From: VAZQ01 sp963771845
GTDB lineage: Bacteria > Pseudomonadota > Alphaproteobacteria > Rhizobiales > Xanthobacteraceae
DNA length: 64,000 nt
NCBI GenBank assembly: GCA_963771845.1
Contig: CAVYVC010000019.1
Coordinates: forward strand, 1 to 64,000
Direction: 5' to 3'
The stretch's first letter is position 1. Every line of letters starts with the position of its first letter. The notes beneath the pieces are model-generated. The model saw nothing but the letters and a program-made list of their open reading frames with translations, was not told the DNA's origin and searched no databases. Shown piece by piece: positions 9,462-18,455 of this stretch. The translations under genes were made by a program, and so were the position numbers.

Positions 9462-10460
9462 TTGAGACGGCGTGATTTCCTCATTTCGCTTAGCGGCGCA
9501 GCAGCGGCGGGGCCGCTCGCGGCACGGGCGCAGACTTCGGACGGCACGAAGCACATCGGCGTGCTGTCGCCATATCCGGAGAGCGATAAGTCAATTCAGG
9601 CTCAGCTTGGTCTGTTCCGTTCCGCGCTCGGGCAGCTCGGTTGGAGCGAAGGGCACAACGTTCGCATCGATTATCGGTGGGCGGGCGGAGACATGGACCG
9701 GCTCGCCCCCTTGGCACGAGAGCTCGTCGAGCTGCGACCAAATGCGCTGTTGGTGCGTGCCACTCCCGGGGCCGTCGCAGCTATGCGCGCAACACGGACG
9801 ATTCCGATTGTCTTCGTGGTGGTGTCCGATCCGGTCGGCGATGGCTTGGTCACCAGCATCGCGCACCCGGGTGGTAATGTCACCGGCTTCACCAATGGCT
9901 TGGAGGAGTCGATCGGCGGAAAGTGGATCGAGATTCTGCGCGAGATCGCACCAAGCGTGACGCGCTTCGGCGTTATGTACAATCCACGGACGGCTCCGGG
10001 CGGCGGCGATTATTACATGCGCTTGATTAAGCGTGCAGGGGATACTCTCCAGGTGAAAACAATTCCGACCCTGATCGAGAATGCAGATGGAATCGACGCG
10101 GCGTTTCAAACGTTGGCCCGCGAGACCGACACTGGGCTTCTGGTAGTGCCGGATGCGACCACCACCGCGAACCGCGCACGGATCGTCGCGCTCGCCGCGC
10201 GCCTGCGCGTGCCGGCGATCTACCCATTCCGCTTTTTTGCCGACGAGGGGGGGCTGGTTACCTACGGCATCGAAGTCGGCGACGTCTACCGCCGGGCCGC
10301 CACCTACATAGATCGTATCCTGCGCGGCGCGATGCCGGCGGAGCTTCCAGTTCAGGCACCGACCAAGTTCGAACTGGTCATCAATCTCAAGACCGCAAGG
10401 GCGCTCGGCGTCACGATACCCTTGATCATGCAAATGACCGCCGACGAGGTGATCGAGTAG
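9462..10460 (+). CDS. ABC transporter substrate-binding protein (ABC_sub_bind family)
   Basis: Intact 332-residue member of the array with a TTG start at 9462, chosen because AGGAGGGG sits six bases upstream and the Tat-like leader LRRRDFLISLSG...GPLAARAQ begins there. It is more divergent than its neighbours. The middle contains VVVSDPVGDG, GGKWIEILREIAP and LLVVPDATT, where most paralogues have GSDPF, and the protein closes with MTADEVIE. The different lobe-2 motif suggests a different ligand. The fold and periplasmic location follow the rest of the family; no partner permease is seen. Confidence 0.92.
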   Translation: MRRRDFLISLSGAAAAGPLAARAQTSDGTKHIGVLSPYPESDKSIQAQLGLFRSALGQLGWSEGHNVRIDYRWAGGDMDRLAPLARELVELRPNALLVRATPGAVAAMRATRTIPIVFVVVSDPVGDGLVTSIAHPGGNVTGFTNGLEESIGGKWIEILREIAPSVTRFGVMYNPRTAPGGGDYYMRLIKRAGDTLQVKTIPTLIENADGIDAAFQTLARETDTGLLVVPDATTTANRARIVALAARLRVPAIYPFRFFADEGGLVTYGIEVGDVYRRAATYIDRILRGAMPAELPVQAPTKFELVINLKTARALGVTIPLIMQMTADEVIE

Positions 10461-11098
10461 GGCAGTTTTGTCCGCGCAGATTGCTGCACCTGCTCAGGTC
10501 TCCTTATGGCACCCTTCGTCGAATCGCTGCAGCGCATCAATTCGGTCGCTATCGGGGGCACAGCGGTCATAAGGCAAAACCCTCCGCTGCGTTGGACCGA
10601 CGCAAATGACCCTGGCTGTGCGAAGACACCACGCGGTATAAACACACCAATAATTTTGAGGTCTGTGGTCAGGCGCAGTGCAGGCAAATGCGAAAATTCG
10701 CCTTCTGCACGGCATTACGATCAAATCAGATTGAGTTTTCGCACAGCCAAGACCCATCTGGGACATGGGCCGCGAGATTTGCTGTGATGCACAAAAGGCG
10801 CCTCGCCAGGGCGGGGAGCAGGCTGCCGGTAATGGCAACGCCGTTCCCGTCAAACCCGAGGCCTCCCAGCTTCCGATGCGATCCCGTTGCACGTGATGTG
10901 GCCAGCGAAATGAAAACTCTCGGCCCCTGCGATATCTGACCTTTCGTGGCTCAATCACACACCCTACTCAACCGCTGTGTACGCTTCGTGTTCGGCGTCG
11001 CCGCCGCCTCACGCAACACTCGCTTCCAGGCGGCTTGCGAGGCACTACCTGCGCCGGACTTGCACCGGCTGGATCGCACCAGCTTTCGGCTGGCGCAC
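10461..11098. repeat. Gene-free region with dispersed repeats
   Basis: I see no credible gene in these 638 bases. The segment 10480-10575 is the second copy of the repeat found at 9225-9320. The stretch 10735-10800 also has a shorter counterpart near 9380-9400, sharing TTTGCTGTxATGCACAAA. Minus-strand frames here show the TAVPPIATE-type spurious peptide typical of these repeats. Position 10944-10963 is the second copy of the 20-bp repeat seen at 149-168. Confidence 0.5.
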
Positions 11099-12103
11099 TC
11101 ACTCGAACACCTCATCGGCGCGGGCGGTGAGCGCAAGCGGCAACGTGATGCCAAGGACGGCGGCACTCTTAAGATTGATCGCAAGATGATACCGCGATGA
11201 CGGCGCGATCGGGAGGTCCGCGGGGTTCGCGCCCTTGACGATCTGGTCGACGACACCCGCGACATCGCCAAAGAGTCCAACCAAGTCGGCACCGTAGCTC
11301 ATCAGCGCGCCGGCCTCGGCCAGCTCCCGGAACGCGGCGACTGAAGGAATGCGCCGCTCCAGCAACAGGTGCTCGATCTCTGCACGATCGCGCAGGAAGA
11401 TTGGACTCGCTGGGATAATCACTGGCTCGTCCGGCCCACCGTTCACCGCGAAGGCTGCGGCGTAATCGGCGGGATGCCCTTCTAGCTCGATGTGACGGGG
11501 CTCGAATCCAAGCGCCTGCGCAGTCACGGCCGCAGCTCGGACTTGGTCCGCAGATGCGCTGTCCCAGATCAGGACGAGACGGCGGGCCTGCGGGAAAGCT
11601 TCACGGGCGAGCTCAATGCGCTTTGCCGCAAGCTCAAGCGGATGGACGAATATTCCCGTGATGTTGCCCCCGGGCCGGGCGAGACTCTGGACGAACCCCT
11701 TGGCGACCGGATCGAAGTCAATGGCGAGACACACAATCGGCAGACTGCCAGCCGCCGCGCGCGCAGCGCGCAGCGCCGGCTCATTGCCTGCGGCGATCAT
11801 GATGTCCGGCTTGCGCGCGGCAAGCGCGCGGAAACTCTCTTCATAAGCGTCAATGCTCGGGGTTCGGACAAATTCAAAAATAAAGCTCTTGTCTTCCTGA
11901 TAACCAAGCTCCTTCATTCGGTTGCGGAACGCGACATAGAGTGGCGCATCGCGCGCCTGGGCGCCGACAAATCCGATGCGCACCGTCCGGCGTGGCGGCT
12001 GTGCATGCGCTATAGCGGCAAACGCAAACGCACTTGCGTTGGCCAGTAACGCTGCAACGAAATCTCGTCTTCTTACAGCACTGCCCTCATCGCCGGGGCG
12101 CAT
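11099..12103 (-). CDS. ABC transporter substrate-binding protein (ABC_sub_bind family), opposite strand
   Basis: 334-residue paralogue on the minus strand, 48 bases downstream of mraY and possibly reached by read-through from the dcw operon. After a short N-terminal extension it has VRRRDFVAALL and a hydrophobic stretch ending AAIAHAQ, a Tat-like signal. Family landmarks are GFVGAQARDAP, CLAIDFDPVAKGFVQS, AAKRIELAREAFP, GALMSYG, ANPADLPIAPSSRYHL and LTARADEVFE. It is the most divergent member and is inverted relative to the others. Choosing ATG 12103 keeps all of the signal; a later start would remove it. Confidence 0.9.
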   Translation of the reverse strand: MRPGDEGSAVRRRDFVAALLANASAFAFAAIAHAQPPRRTVRIGFVGAQARDAPLYVAFRNRMKELGYQEDKSFIFEFVRTPSIDAYEESFRALAARKPDIMIAAGNEPALRAARAAAGSLPIVCLAIDFDPVAKGFVQSLARPGGNITGIFVHPLELAAKRIELAREAFPQARRLVLIWDSASADQVRAAAVTAQALGFEPRHIELEGHPADYAAAFAVNGGPDEPVIIPASPIFLRDRAEIEHLLLERRIPSVAAFRELAEAGALMSYGADLVGLFGDVAGVVDQIVKGANPADLPIAPSSRYHLAINLKSAAVLGITLPLALTARADEVFE

Positions 12104-12151
12104 TGCATCACCCTGGAGCTTGCAGCTGGTAACCTGGCATTTCGGCGCACT

Positions 12152-13237
12152 TCACCGCAGCTTGAGCGTAGAGAGGCCGGCAAGCGCAAGCACCACCGAT
12201 ATGATCCAGAATCGAATGACGATCTGCGGTTCCGTCCATCCCAGCTGCTCGAAATGGTGATGGATCGGCGCCATTCGGAAAACCCGCTTACCCGTGAGCT
12301 TATAGGATGCGACCTGCACGATCACCGACACTGCTTCCAGCACGAACAGCCCGCCGACTACGGCCAGCACGATCTCGTGCTTCGTCGCTACCGCAATGGT
12401 GCCGATCATCCCTCCGAGCGCGAGTGAGCCGGTATCGCCCATGAAAATCGAAGCAGGCGGCGCATTGAACCAAAGAAATCCCAAGCCTGCGCCGATCATT
12501 GCGCCGCAAACGACGGCCAGCTCTCCAGTCCCCGCAACATAGTGAATGTTCAGATACTCGGAGAAGAAGGAGTTGCCGACCAGATAGGAAATAAACCCGA
12601 AGCTGAGTGCGACTATGATGACCGGGACCGTTGCCAGCCCGTCGAGGCCGTCGGTGAGGTTTACGGCGTTCCCCGCCCCGACAATGATGAAGCTGCCGAA
12701 CACAAGGAAGAACCAGCCGAGCGGAATCACCACTTCCTTGAAGAAGGGAAACGTCAGTGAGGTCGCAAACGGCTGGCGCCCGATGGAAGCGATGAAATAG
12801 CAAGCCACTGCCGCCACAATCGCTTCAGTGAGGAAGCGAAGCTTGCCGGAAAACCCGGCGTGGGTCTGTTTGGTGACCTTGAGATAATCGTCGTAAAACC
12901 CGATCGCTCCGAACGTGAGCGTCACTCCCAAAACGATCCAGACGTAGCGATTGGCCGGGTTCGCCCACAACACGGTCGAGACGACGATGCCCAACAGCAT
13001 CATCAGTCCACCCATGGTGGGAACGCCCTTTTTTGTGACGAGGTGCGATTGCGGTCCGTCCACACGGATGGGCTGACCCTTTCCCTGCCGCAACCGCAAA
13101 TGGTCGATGATGGCGGGTCCGAACAGAAACACGAACACAAGTGCCGTGATCATTGCCCCGCCGGTGCGGAAGGTAATGTATCGCAAGACGTTGAGCGGGC
13201 CGATCACGTCTGAGAATGCCGAGAGCAAATAAAGCAT
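12152..13237 (-). CDS. mraY: Phospho-N-acetylmuramoyl-pentapeptide transferase
   Basis: MraY makes lipid I by transferring phospho-MurNAc-pentapeptide from UDP to undecaprenyl phosphate at the inner membrane. The 361-residue polytopic protein has the family signatures: DDYLK at 116-120 (metal/lipid-binding acidic pair), NLTDGLDGLA near 195, MGDTGSLALGG near 270 and the APIHHHFE loop near 325. Length matches the family (about 360). It is the last dcw gene in this window, 11 bases after murF on the same strand, so the genes are co-transcribed. murD, ftsW and murG, which usually follow, are absent from the next positions; an ABC binding-protein gene follows instead. Confidence 0.98.
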   Translation of the reverse strand: MLYLLSAFSDVIGPLNVLRYITFRTGGAMITALVFVFLFGPAIIDHLRLRQGKGQPIRVDGPQSHLVTKKGVPTMGGLMMLLGIVVSTVLWANPANRYVWIVLGVTLTFGAIGFYDDYLKVTKQTHAGFSGKLRFLTEAIVAAVACYFIASIGRQPFATSLTFPFFKEVVIPLGWFFLVFGSFIIVGAGNAVNLTDGLDGLATVPVIIVALSFGFISYLVGNSFFSEYLNIHYVAGTGELAVVCGAMIGAGLGFLWFNAPPASIFMGDTGSLALGGMIGTIAVATKHEIVLAVVGGLFVLEAVSVIVQVASYKLTGKRVFRMAPIHHHFEQLGWTEPQIVIRFWIISVVLALAGLSTLKLR

Positions 13238-13248
13238 GGGTCAGCCGT

Positions 13249-14685
13249 TCAAGCTTGAAGTTCGGATGATAAGGAGGCGCGTGGTGCGCGGCGGCTTTCG
13301 AGCGCTTTGACCACGGCACCCATGCGGGAGCCAAGTGATCCTTTCACCATCACGATATCACCGGGCTCGATGGCGGCAAGCACGTGTTCCGCCAGCTCGG
13401 CCGCAGTTACCGCATAGCTCCCGCGCCGAGACAGCGAAAGAGCATCCCACAAGAGGCGCATCAACGGACCGCAGCAGAATACGAGATCGATATCCTCGGA
13501 CATGATCGTCTCGGCAAGGTCGCGATGCAGCGAACTCGCGGCCGGACCGAGCTCGAGCATGTCGCCCAGTACCGCGATGCGGCGAGCGGCGCGCCTCGCC
13601 TGCCCCAGTACGGCGAGTGCGGCCCGCATTGAGGCGGGATTGGCATTGTAGCTTTCGTCGATCAGCAAAAACGTGCCGCCCGGCCCAGCGATGGTGACCC
13701 GCGCTCCGCGCCCGGACGGAGGCCGCAAATCAGCGAGCGCCGCCGCCGCCGCGCACACATCCGCACCCAGAAGCTGGATGGCCGCCAGCACGGCGAGCGA
13801 ATTCATTACGAGGTGACGGCCCGGCGCACCGAGCCGGTAACTAAGCTCGGTTCCAAGAATGCGTGCCCTGACGTTGGAGCTCTCGCTATCGAGGGCGCAT
13901 GCAAGCACCTGCGCATCCGCGCCGGCACTTTGGCCGAAGGAAACGATACGCTCCACGTCCACCCTGCGCGCGTTATTTGCAACCCGCGCGAATTGGGCAT
14001 TGTCGCGATTGAGCACCGCCGCCCCGCCACGCTCGAGTCCAAGAAAAATCTCCGATTTGGCGTCGGCGATTGCATCGACGGACGGAAAAAATTCCAGATG
14101 AACCGGCTCGATTGTGGTGATGATGACGACGTGCGGCCGTGCCAGCCGTGCCAGCGGCTCGATCTCGCCGGCATGATTCATGCCGAGCTCAAAGACGGCA
14201 AAACGCGCCTGCTCTGGGCACCGCGCAAGCGAGAGCGGGACGCCAAAATGGTTGTTGTACGAGGCGGCCGAGGCGTGGGTTTCCCCTTGCTTGGCGAGCG
14301 CGAGCCGCAACGCTTCTTTCGTGCCGGTCTTGCCGACCGAGCCGGTCACTGCAACGATCTTGGCCTTGCAGCGTTCCCGCGCGGCGCGGGCGAGATCGCG
14401 CAGTGCGCCCAGCACATCCTCGACGAGCAGGAGTGGATCCTGTGCGCCGAAGCGCGATCGTTGGCGAGCCTCCACCACAGCGAGCGCTGCGCCGGCCTTG
14501 AGCGCAGCCGGAACAAAATCGTGCCCGTCCCGGCTCTCGCCTGTAATCGCAAAGAAGGCTTCGCCCGGCGCAATTGTGCGGGAATCAATTGAAATTCCTG
14601 AAACCGAACCGGGCAATGGACCCGCGCATGCGCAATCCATGGCGGCGGCCATGGCCTCTACAGTCCAGAGCGGCGGATGGATCAT
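13249..14685 (-). CDS. murF: UDP-MurNAc-tripeptide--D-alanyl-D-alanine ligase
   Basis: MurF is the cytoplasmic ATP-dependent ligase that adds D-Ala-D-Ala to UDP-MurNAc-tripeptide. In the 478-residue protein, the N-terminal Mur ligase catalytic domain shows GISIDSRTIAPGEAFFA and the P-loop VTGSVGKTGTKEA near residue 115. The middle domain has ELGMNHAGEIEPL and the C-terminal domain has IDESYNANPASMRAAL and VLGDMLELG. The ATG at 14685 overlaps the murE stop (ATGA), indicating translational coupling. All motifs look intact. Confidence 0.98.
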   Translation of the reverse strand: MIHPPLWTVEAMAAAMDCACAGPLPGSVSGISIDSRTIAPGEAFFAITGESRDGHDFVPAALKAGAALAVVEARQRSRFGAQDPLLLVEDVLGALRDLARAARERCKAKIVAVTGSVGKTGTKEALRLALAKQGETHASAASYNNHFGVPLSLARCPEQARFAVFELGMNHAGEIEPLARLARPHVVIITTIEPVHLEFFPSVDAIADAKSEIFLGLERGGAAVLNRDNAQFARVANNARRVDVERIVSFGQSAGADAQVLACALDSESSNVRARILGTELSYRLGAPGRHLVMNSLAVLAAIQLLGADVCAAAAALADLRPPSGRGARVTIAGPGGTFLLIDESYNANPASMRAALAVLGQARRAARRIAVLGDMLELGPAASSLHRDLAETIMSEDIDLVFCCGPLMRLLWDALSLSRRGSYAVTAAELAEHVLAAIEPGDIVMVKGSLGSRMGAVVKALESRRAPRASLSSELQA

Positions 14686-16136
14686 GCCACTTTTCCGGCA
14701 AGCGCAGCGGCAACGGCTTCGTGGTCGCTGAAAGGCAATATTTGCTTGCCGATGATTTGGCCGGTTTCATGACCCTTGCCGGCAATCAGCAGGACATCGC
14801 CGCGGCGCAGCTTCGAAATGGCCACACCAATTGCCTCGCGGCGATCAGCAATCTCGATCGCGCCGGGCGCAGCCGCCAGGATGGCGGCACGAATGGCGGC
14901 GGGCTCTTCCGTGCGCGGATTATCGTCCGTAACAACCACGCAGTCGGCGAGCTTCGCGGCAATAGCTCCCATGATCGGACGCTTTCCGGAATCACGATCC
15001 CCGCCGCAACCGAATACCACCACAAGGCGGTTGCTGGCGTAGGGCCGCAGCGCCTCGATCGCCTTTGCAAGCGCATCTGGCTTGTGGGCATAGTCGACGA
15101 AAATCGGTGCGCCATTATTCTCGCCCACCCGCTCGAGCCGGCCCTTGGCGCCGCGCAGATGCGCGAGCGCCGCGAACGCATCTGCTGGCTTGCTGCCACT
15201 CGCGATCGCAAGGCCTGCGGCGATCAGCGCGTTCTCGACCTGAAAAAATCCGGGAAGCGGCAAACAAGCCGTGTGCTGCTGGCCCGCGTGCGAAACCGTG
15301 AGCACCTGAGAAAAGCCCTCAAGGGCAATGTTGCACAAACGTATGTCCTCGCCGTGGCGGCCGACCGTAAGAAGCCGCAGACCGCGCGCTCGAGCGGCCG
15401 CGATCACAAGCTCGGATTGCGCGTTATCGGCGGCAACGACCGCTGCACCCTCCGGAATGATCAGTTCGGTGAACAACCTGAGCTTCGCAGCAAGATAAGC
15501 TTCCAGCGTGGGATGATAGTCTAAATGGTCGCGACTGAGATTGGTGAAGGCACCAGCCGTCACTCGCATGCCATCGAGGCGATGTTGATCGAGTCCATGG
15601 GAGGAGGCCTCAATCGCAAGATGCGTCACGCCTTCGCCGACGAGCTCATCCAACGAGCGGTGGAGCGCGACCGGATCCGGCGTGGTCAGTGAGCCATAGA
15701 TCTCCCGCCGGGGCGAGATCAGGCCGACTGTCCCGATGCTGGCCGCCTGTTTTTCCTCGCGCGCCCAGATCTGACGCGTGAAGGCCGCAACGGAAGTTTT
15801 CCCGCTCGTACCGGTGACCGCTGCAATCACCTCGGGCTGCCGAGGAAAGAAGCGTGCCGCCGCAAGTGCAAGTGCCCGGCGTACATTTCGCACCTTGATG
15901 AATGCCACGCCATCAGGCAGTGCTTGCGCAAGCAGGCACTCAGCCATGATGGCCACAGCACCTGAGGACAGCGCCTGATCGACAAATCGCAGACCATCGT
16001 CCTTGGAGCCGGTCACCGCAACGAACAGATAACCGGGCTTGACCGTGCGGCTGTCCGCGCTGATGCCCAGCAGTTCGAGCTCAGCAAAGCGCGGATTGCA
16101 CACGACGTCTGCGGAGAGAAGATCGGCAAGCGTCAT
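14682..16136 (-). CDS. murE: UDP-MurNAc-L-Ala-D-Glu:meso-diaminopimelate ligase
   Basis: MurE adds the third residue of the stem peptide. The 484-residue protein has GISADSRTVKPGYLFVA, the P-loop VTGTSGKTSVAAF, EASSHGLDQHRLDG and VDYAHKPDAL. Near residue 400 it carries VTDDNPRTE; the DNPR motif is the hallmark of the meso-diaminopimelate-specific enzymes of Gram-negative bacteria. The C-terminal GKGHETGQ motif is present. It overlaps murF by four bases. About 190 bases separate it from ftsI upstream, room for an internal promoter, although none is obvious. Confidence 0.98.
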   Translation of the reverse strand: MTLADLLSADVVCNPRFAELELLGISADSRTVKPGYLFVAVTGSKDDGLRFVDQALSSGAVAIMAECLLAQALPDGVAFIKVRNVRRALALAAARFFPRQPEVIAAVTGTSGKTSVAAFTRQIWAREEKQAASIGTVGLISPRREIYGSLTTPDPVALHRSLDELVGEGVTHLAIEASSHGLDQHRLDGMRVTAGAFTNLSRDHLDYHPTLEAYLAAKLRLFTELIIPEGAAVVAADNAQSELVIAAARARGLRLLTVGRHGEDIRLCNIALEGFSQVLTVSHAGQQHTACLPLPGFFQVENALIAAGLAIASGSKPADAFAALAHLRGAKGRLERVGENNGAPIFVDYAHKPDALAKAIEALRPYASNRLVVVFGCGGDRDSGKRPIMGAIAAKLADCVVVTDDNPRTEEPAAIRAAILAAAPGAIEIADRREAIGVAISKLRRGDVLLIAGKGHETGQIIGKQILPFSDHEAVAAALAGKVA

Positions 16137-16326
16137 TGTTCGTCAGCAACGCCGTGCATCGCGGCGCTTGAGCGCATCTCCAGCTGCTTGGTTCGCGCGG
16201 CTCGCATCGCCTGCACAGCCATTGCAGAGTTTCAAAATCCGAACTGGGCCATGATATCAGCGCGCAATATGGCGAGCAAAGGCGCTCACCTCAATGGTGA
16301 ACAGTCGGCGCATGGAGGAATGTGTA

Positions 16327-18066
16327 TTAGCGTCCCGCGCTCGCCAAAATGAGCTTGTCGGAAGGCGCCAAATCGAAGCGCGGCTCGATGCCCAGGAAGG
16401 GGGCGATCCGGCCAATGATGCTGCCGCCTACGGGCACAGCATTCCAGCCCGATGTGGTGAACCCGTGAGTTTCCGGCAGCGCCTGCGGCTCGTCCAGCAT
16501 CACCAGGAGCGCATAGCGCGGCTGATCGGCTGGCAGCACAGCTGTGAAGGTCGTGAGCACCTTCGTCTTGGAATAGCGCCCGCCAACCACCTTTTCGGAC
16601 GTGCCGGTCTTGCCCCCGACATAGTAGCCTTTCACGTCGGCTCTGCTGGCGGTGCCCTTCTCGACATTGAGCCGCATCAGATAGCGCATCTTCTCGCTGG
16701 TTTCCGGCTTGATGACACGCCGGGCAAGCGCCATGGCCTCCTCTTCGCTGCGCTTGAGGAAGGTGGGCGCAATGAGATTGCCGCCGTTCATCAGCGCGCC
16801 AATCGCCATCATCGCCTGCAACGGCGCCACCGAAAGCCCATGCCCGAATGCAATGGTCACTGTATTGAGCTCCATCCAGCGCTTCGGCACGAGCGGCTCG
16901 GCGCTCTCGGGCAGCTCCGTGCGCAACCGGTCGAGCTGGCCCATTTTCTTGAGAAACCATTTGTGGTGCTCGACCCCAAGGCTCACCGCCATCCGAGCAG
17001 TGCCGATATTGGACGAATAGGTGAAGATTTCGGGCACCGTAAGGATGCGATTCTGCGCGTGGTAGTCATGAATGGTGTGCTTGCCGTATTGCAGGGGAAA
17101 GCGGGCATCGAACGCAGATTTCAATGTGATCTTGCCGGAATCCAAGGCCATTGCGATGGTCAGCGCCTTGAAGGTTGAGCCCAGCTCGTACACGCCCGTC
17201 GTCAACCGATTGATGCGTGTCGGGTCGAGCGCTTCACGCGGATTGTTTGGGTCGTAATCCGGCACGGACACCATGGCGATGATCTCGCCGGTGCGCACGT
17301 TCGTGAGCAGTCCCGCCGCAGCTAGTGCCTTGAACTTCTGCCTCGCGGCAATGAGTTCATCGCGCAAAGCGTGCTGAACGCGAAGATCAAGCGCAAGCCC
17401 GATGGGATTTTGCAGATGCTCGCTGGCAAATCCCGCCATGTGCAGGTCCGCAAGCCCCCGTCCATCCAGCCATTTCTCGATACCCGCGCTCCCCTGGTTA
17501 TCGATGTTGACGTGACCGATAACGTGCGAGACTTCAGCGCGGTTCGGGTAGACGCGCTTGTTCTCCGGCAGGAAGCCCACTCCTGGAATCCCGAGGCGAT
17601 GAATTTGCTGCCGCTGCGCAGGAGTGATTTCTCGCCGCAGCCAGACAAACCGGCGCCTGGAGCCCAGCCGCTCGCGCAGCTCGGTGGCGTCGATATCGGG
17701 CATCACGGCGGTGAGCAGCTCCGATGCCTCGTCGACGTCAATGATCCTGTTGGGCTCGCCAAAGAGCGAGGGGGTCCGCACGTCGGTCGCGAGAATTTCT
17801 CCGTTGCGATCGAGAATGTCGGGCCGCGCGGTGCCCACCGCCTCGAACACGGCGGCGCGCCGCCCGCCGTGCCCTTCCGGCGACGTCGCGAACATGACCA
17901 GCCGCGCTGCAATGACGGAATACCCCAACGCAAACACGAGGATGGTGAGGCCGATGCGCCCGCGCGTCTTGGCGGCATGGTCGACGATGCGGCCGTACAG
18001 CAGCTCGCGGATGATACGCCTGCGCGCGGGCTGGCCATCGGATTGGCCGTGAGGTGGCGCGTTCAT
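16327..18066 (-). CDS. ftsI: Division-specific transpeptidase, penicillin-binding protein 3
   Basis: FtsI cross-links septal peptidoglycan. The 579-residue protein has a cytoplasmic N-terminus, one membrane segment at about residues 38-60, a PBP dimerisation domain (DILDRNGEILATDV near 83-96) and a transpeptidase domain. The three catalytic motifs are complete: STFK at 297-300 with the nucleophilic Ser, SSN near 355 and KTGT near 495. ATG 18066 lies five bases after the ftsL stop. Length and motif spacing match alphaproteobacterial FtsI. Confidence 0.97.
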   Translation of the reverse strand: MNAPPHGQSDGQPARRRIIRELLYGRIVDHAAKTRGRIGLTILVFALGYSVIAARLVMFATSPEGHGGRRAAVFEAVGTARPDILDRNGEILATDVRTPSLFGEPNRIIDVDEASELLTAVMPDIDATELRERLGSRRRFVWLRREITPAQRQQIHRLGIPGVGFLPENKRVYPNRAEVSHVIGHVNIDNQGSAGIEKWLDGRGLADLHMAGFASEHLQNPIGLALDLRVQHALRDELIAARQKFKALAAAGLLTNVRTGEIIAMVSVPDYDPNNPREALDPTRINRLTTGVYELGSTFKALTIAMALDSGKITLKSAFDARFPLQYGKHTIHDYHAQNRILTVPEIFTYSSNIGTARMAVSLGVEHHKWFLKKMGQLDRLRTELPESAEPLVPKRWMELNTVTIAFGHGLSVAPLQAMMAIGALMNGGNLIAPTFLKRSEEEAMALARRVIKPETSEKMRYLMRLNVEKGTASRADVKGYYVGGKTGTSEKVVGGRYSKTKVLTTFTAVLPADQPRYALLVMLDEPQALPETHGFTTSGWNAVPVGGSIIGRIAPFLGIEPRFDLAPSDKLILASAGR

Positions 18067-18070
18067 GAGC

Positions 18071-18455
18071 CTACCTCTTCGCCGGCCCTACGCTGCCCGT
18101 TACTGAGCCGTGCAGGATTTCAGGATGCGCGATGACCGTTCCGATGGGATCAGCTTCATCAATCGGCACGAGATCGGGCGGCCGCTCCGGCAGATTGTCG
18201 AGACGGTCAAACTGTCGCGTATCCACGGGACTCAGCGCGAGATGCCGGTGTGCGAGACCCTCGATGCGAGCCGGGCTGTCGAGCTGCGACCACTCGGCGC
18301 GCAAAGCGGCAACCGCCTCCTGCTCGCGCCTGATGTCGAGACGCAGCTTGGCAACGCGCTGCGCTTCGCGGGTTGATTTCAAATTTGATCTTGTAGACGT
18401 CTGCGGCGGCGAGCACGAGGGCCGCAATCACGCAGATGTTGAGAATGCGCATCAT
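18071..18455 (-). pseudogene. ftsL: Cell division protein FtsL, single-base frameshift
   Basis: FtsL is a small bitopic divisome protein that works with FtsB and FtsQ. The start ATG at 18455 overlaps the rsmH stop. The first frame encodes the membrane segment (RILNICVIAALVLAAADVYKIKFE). The rest, including the heptad-rich STREAQRVAKLRLDIRREQEAV coiled coil and ARIEGLAHRHLAL, is in the +1 frame and ends at 18071. One extra A in TTTGAAATC near 18377 explains the break; removing it gives a normal protein of about 127 residues. Since ftsL is essential in studied relatives, a sequence error is more likely than a true lesion. Confidence 0.85.
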
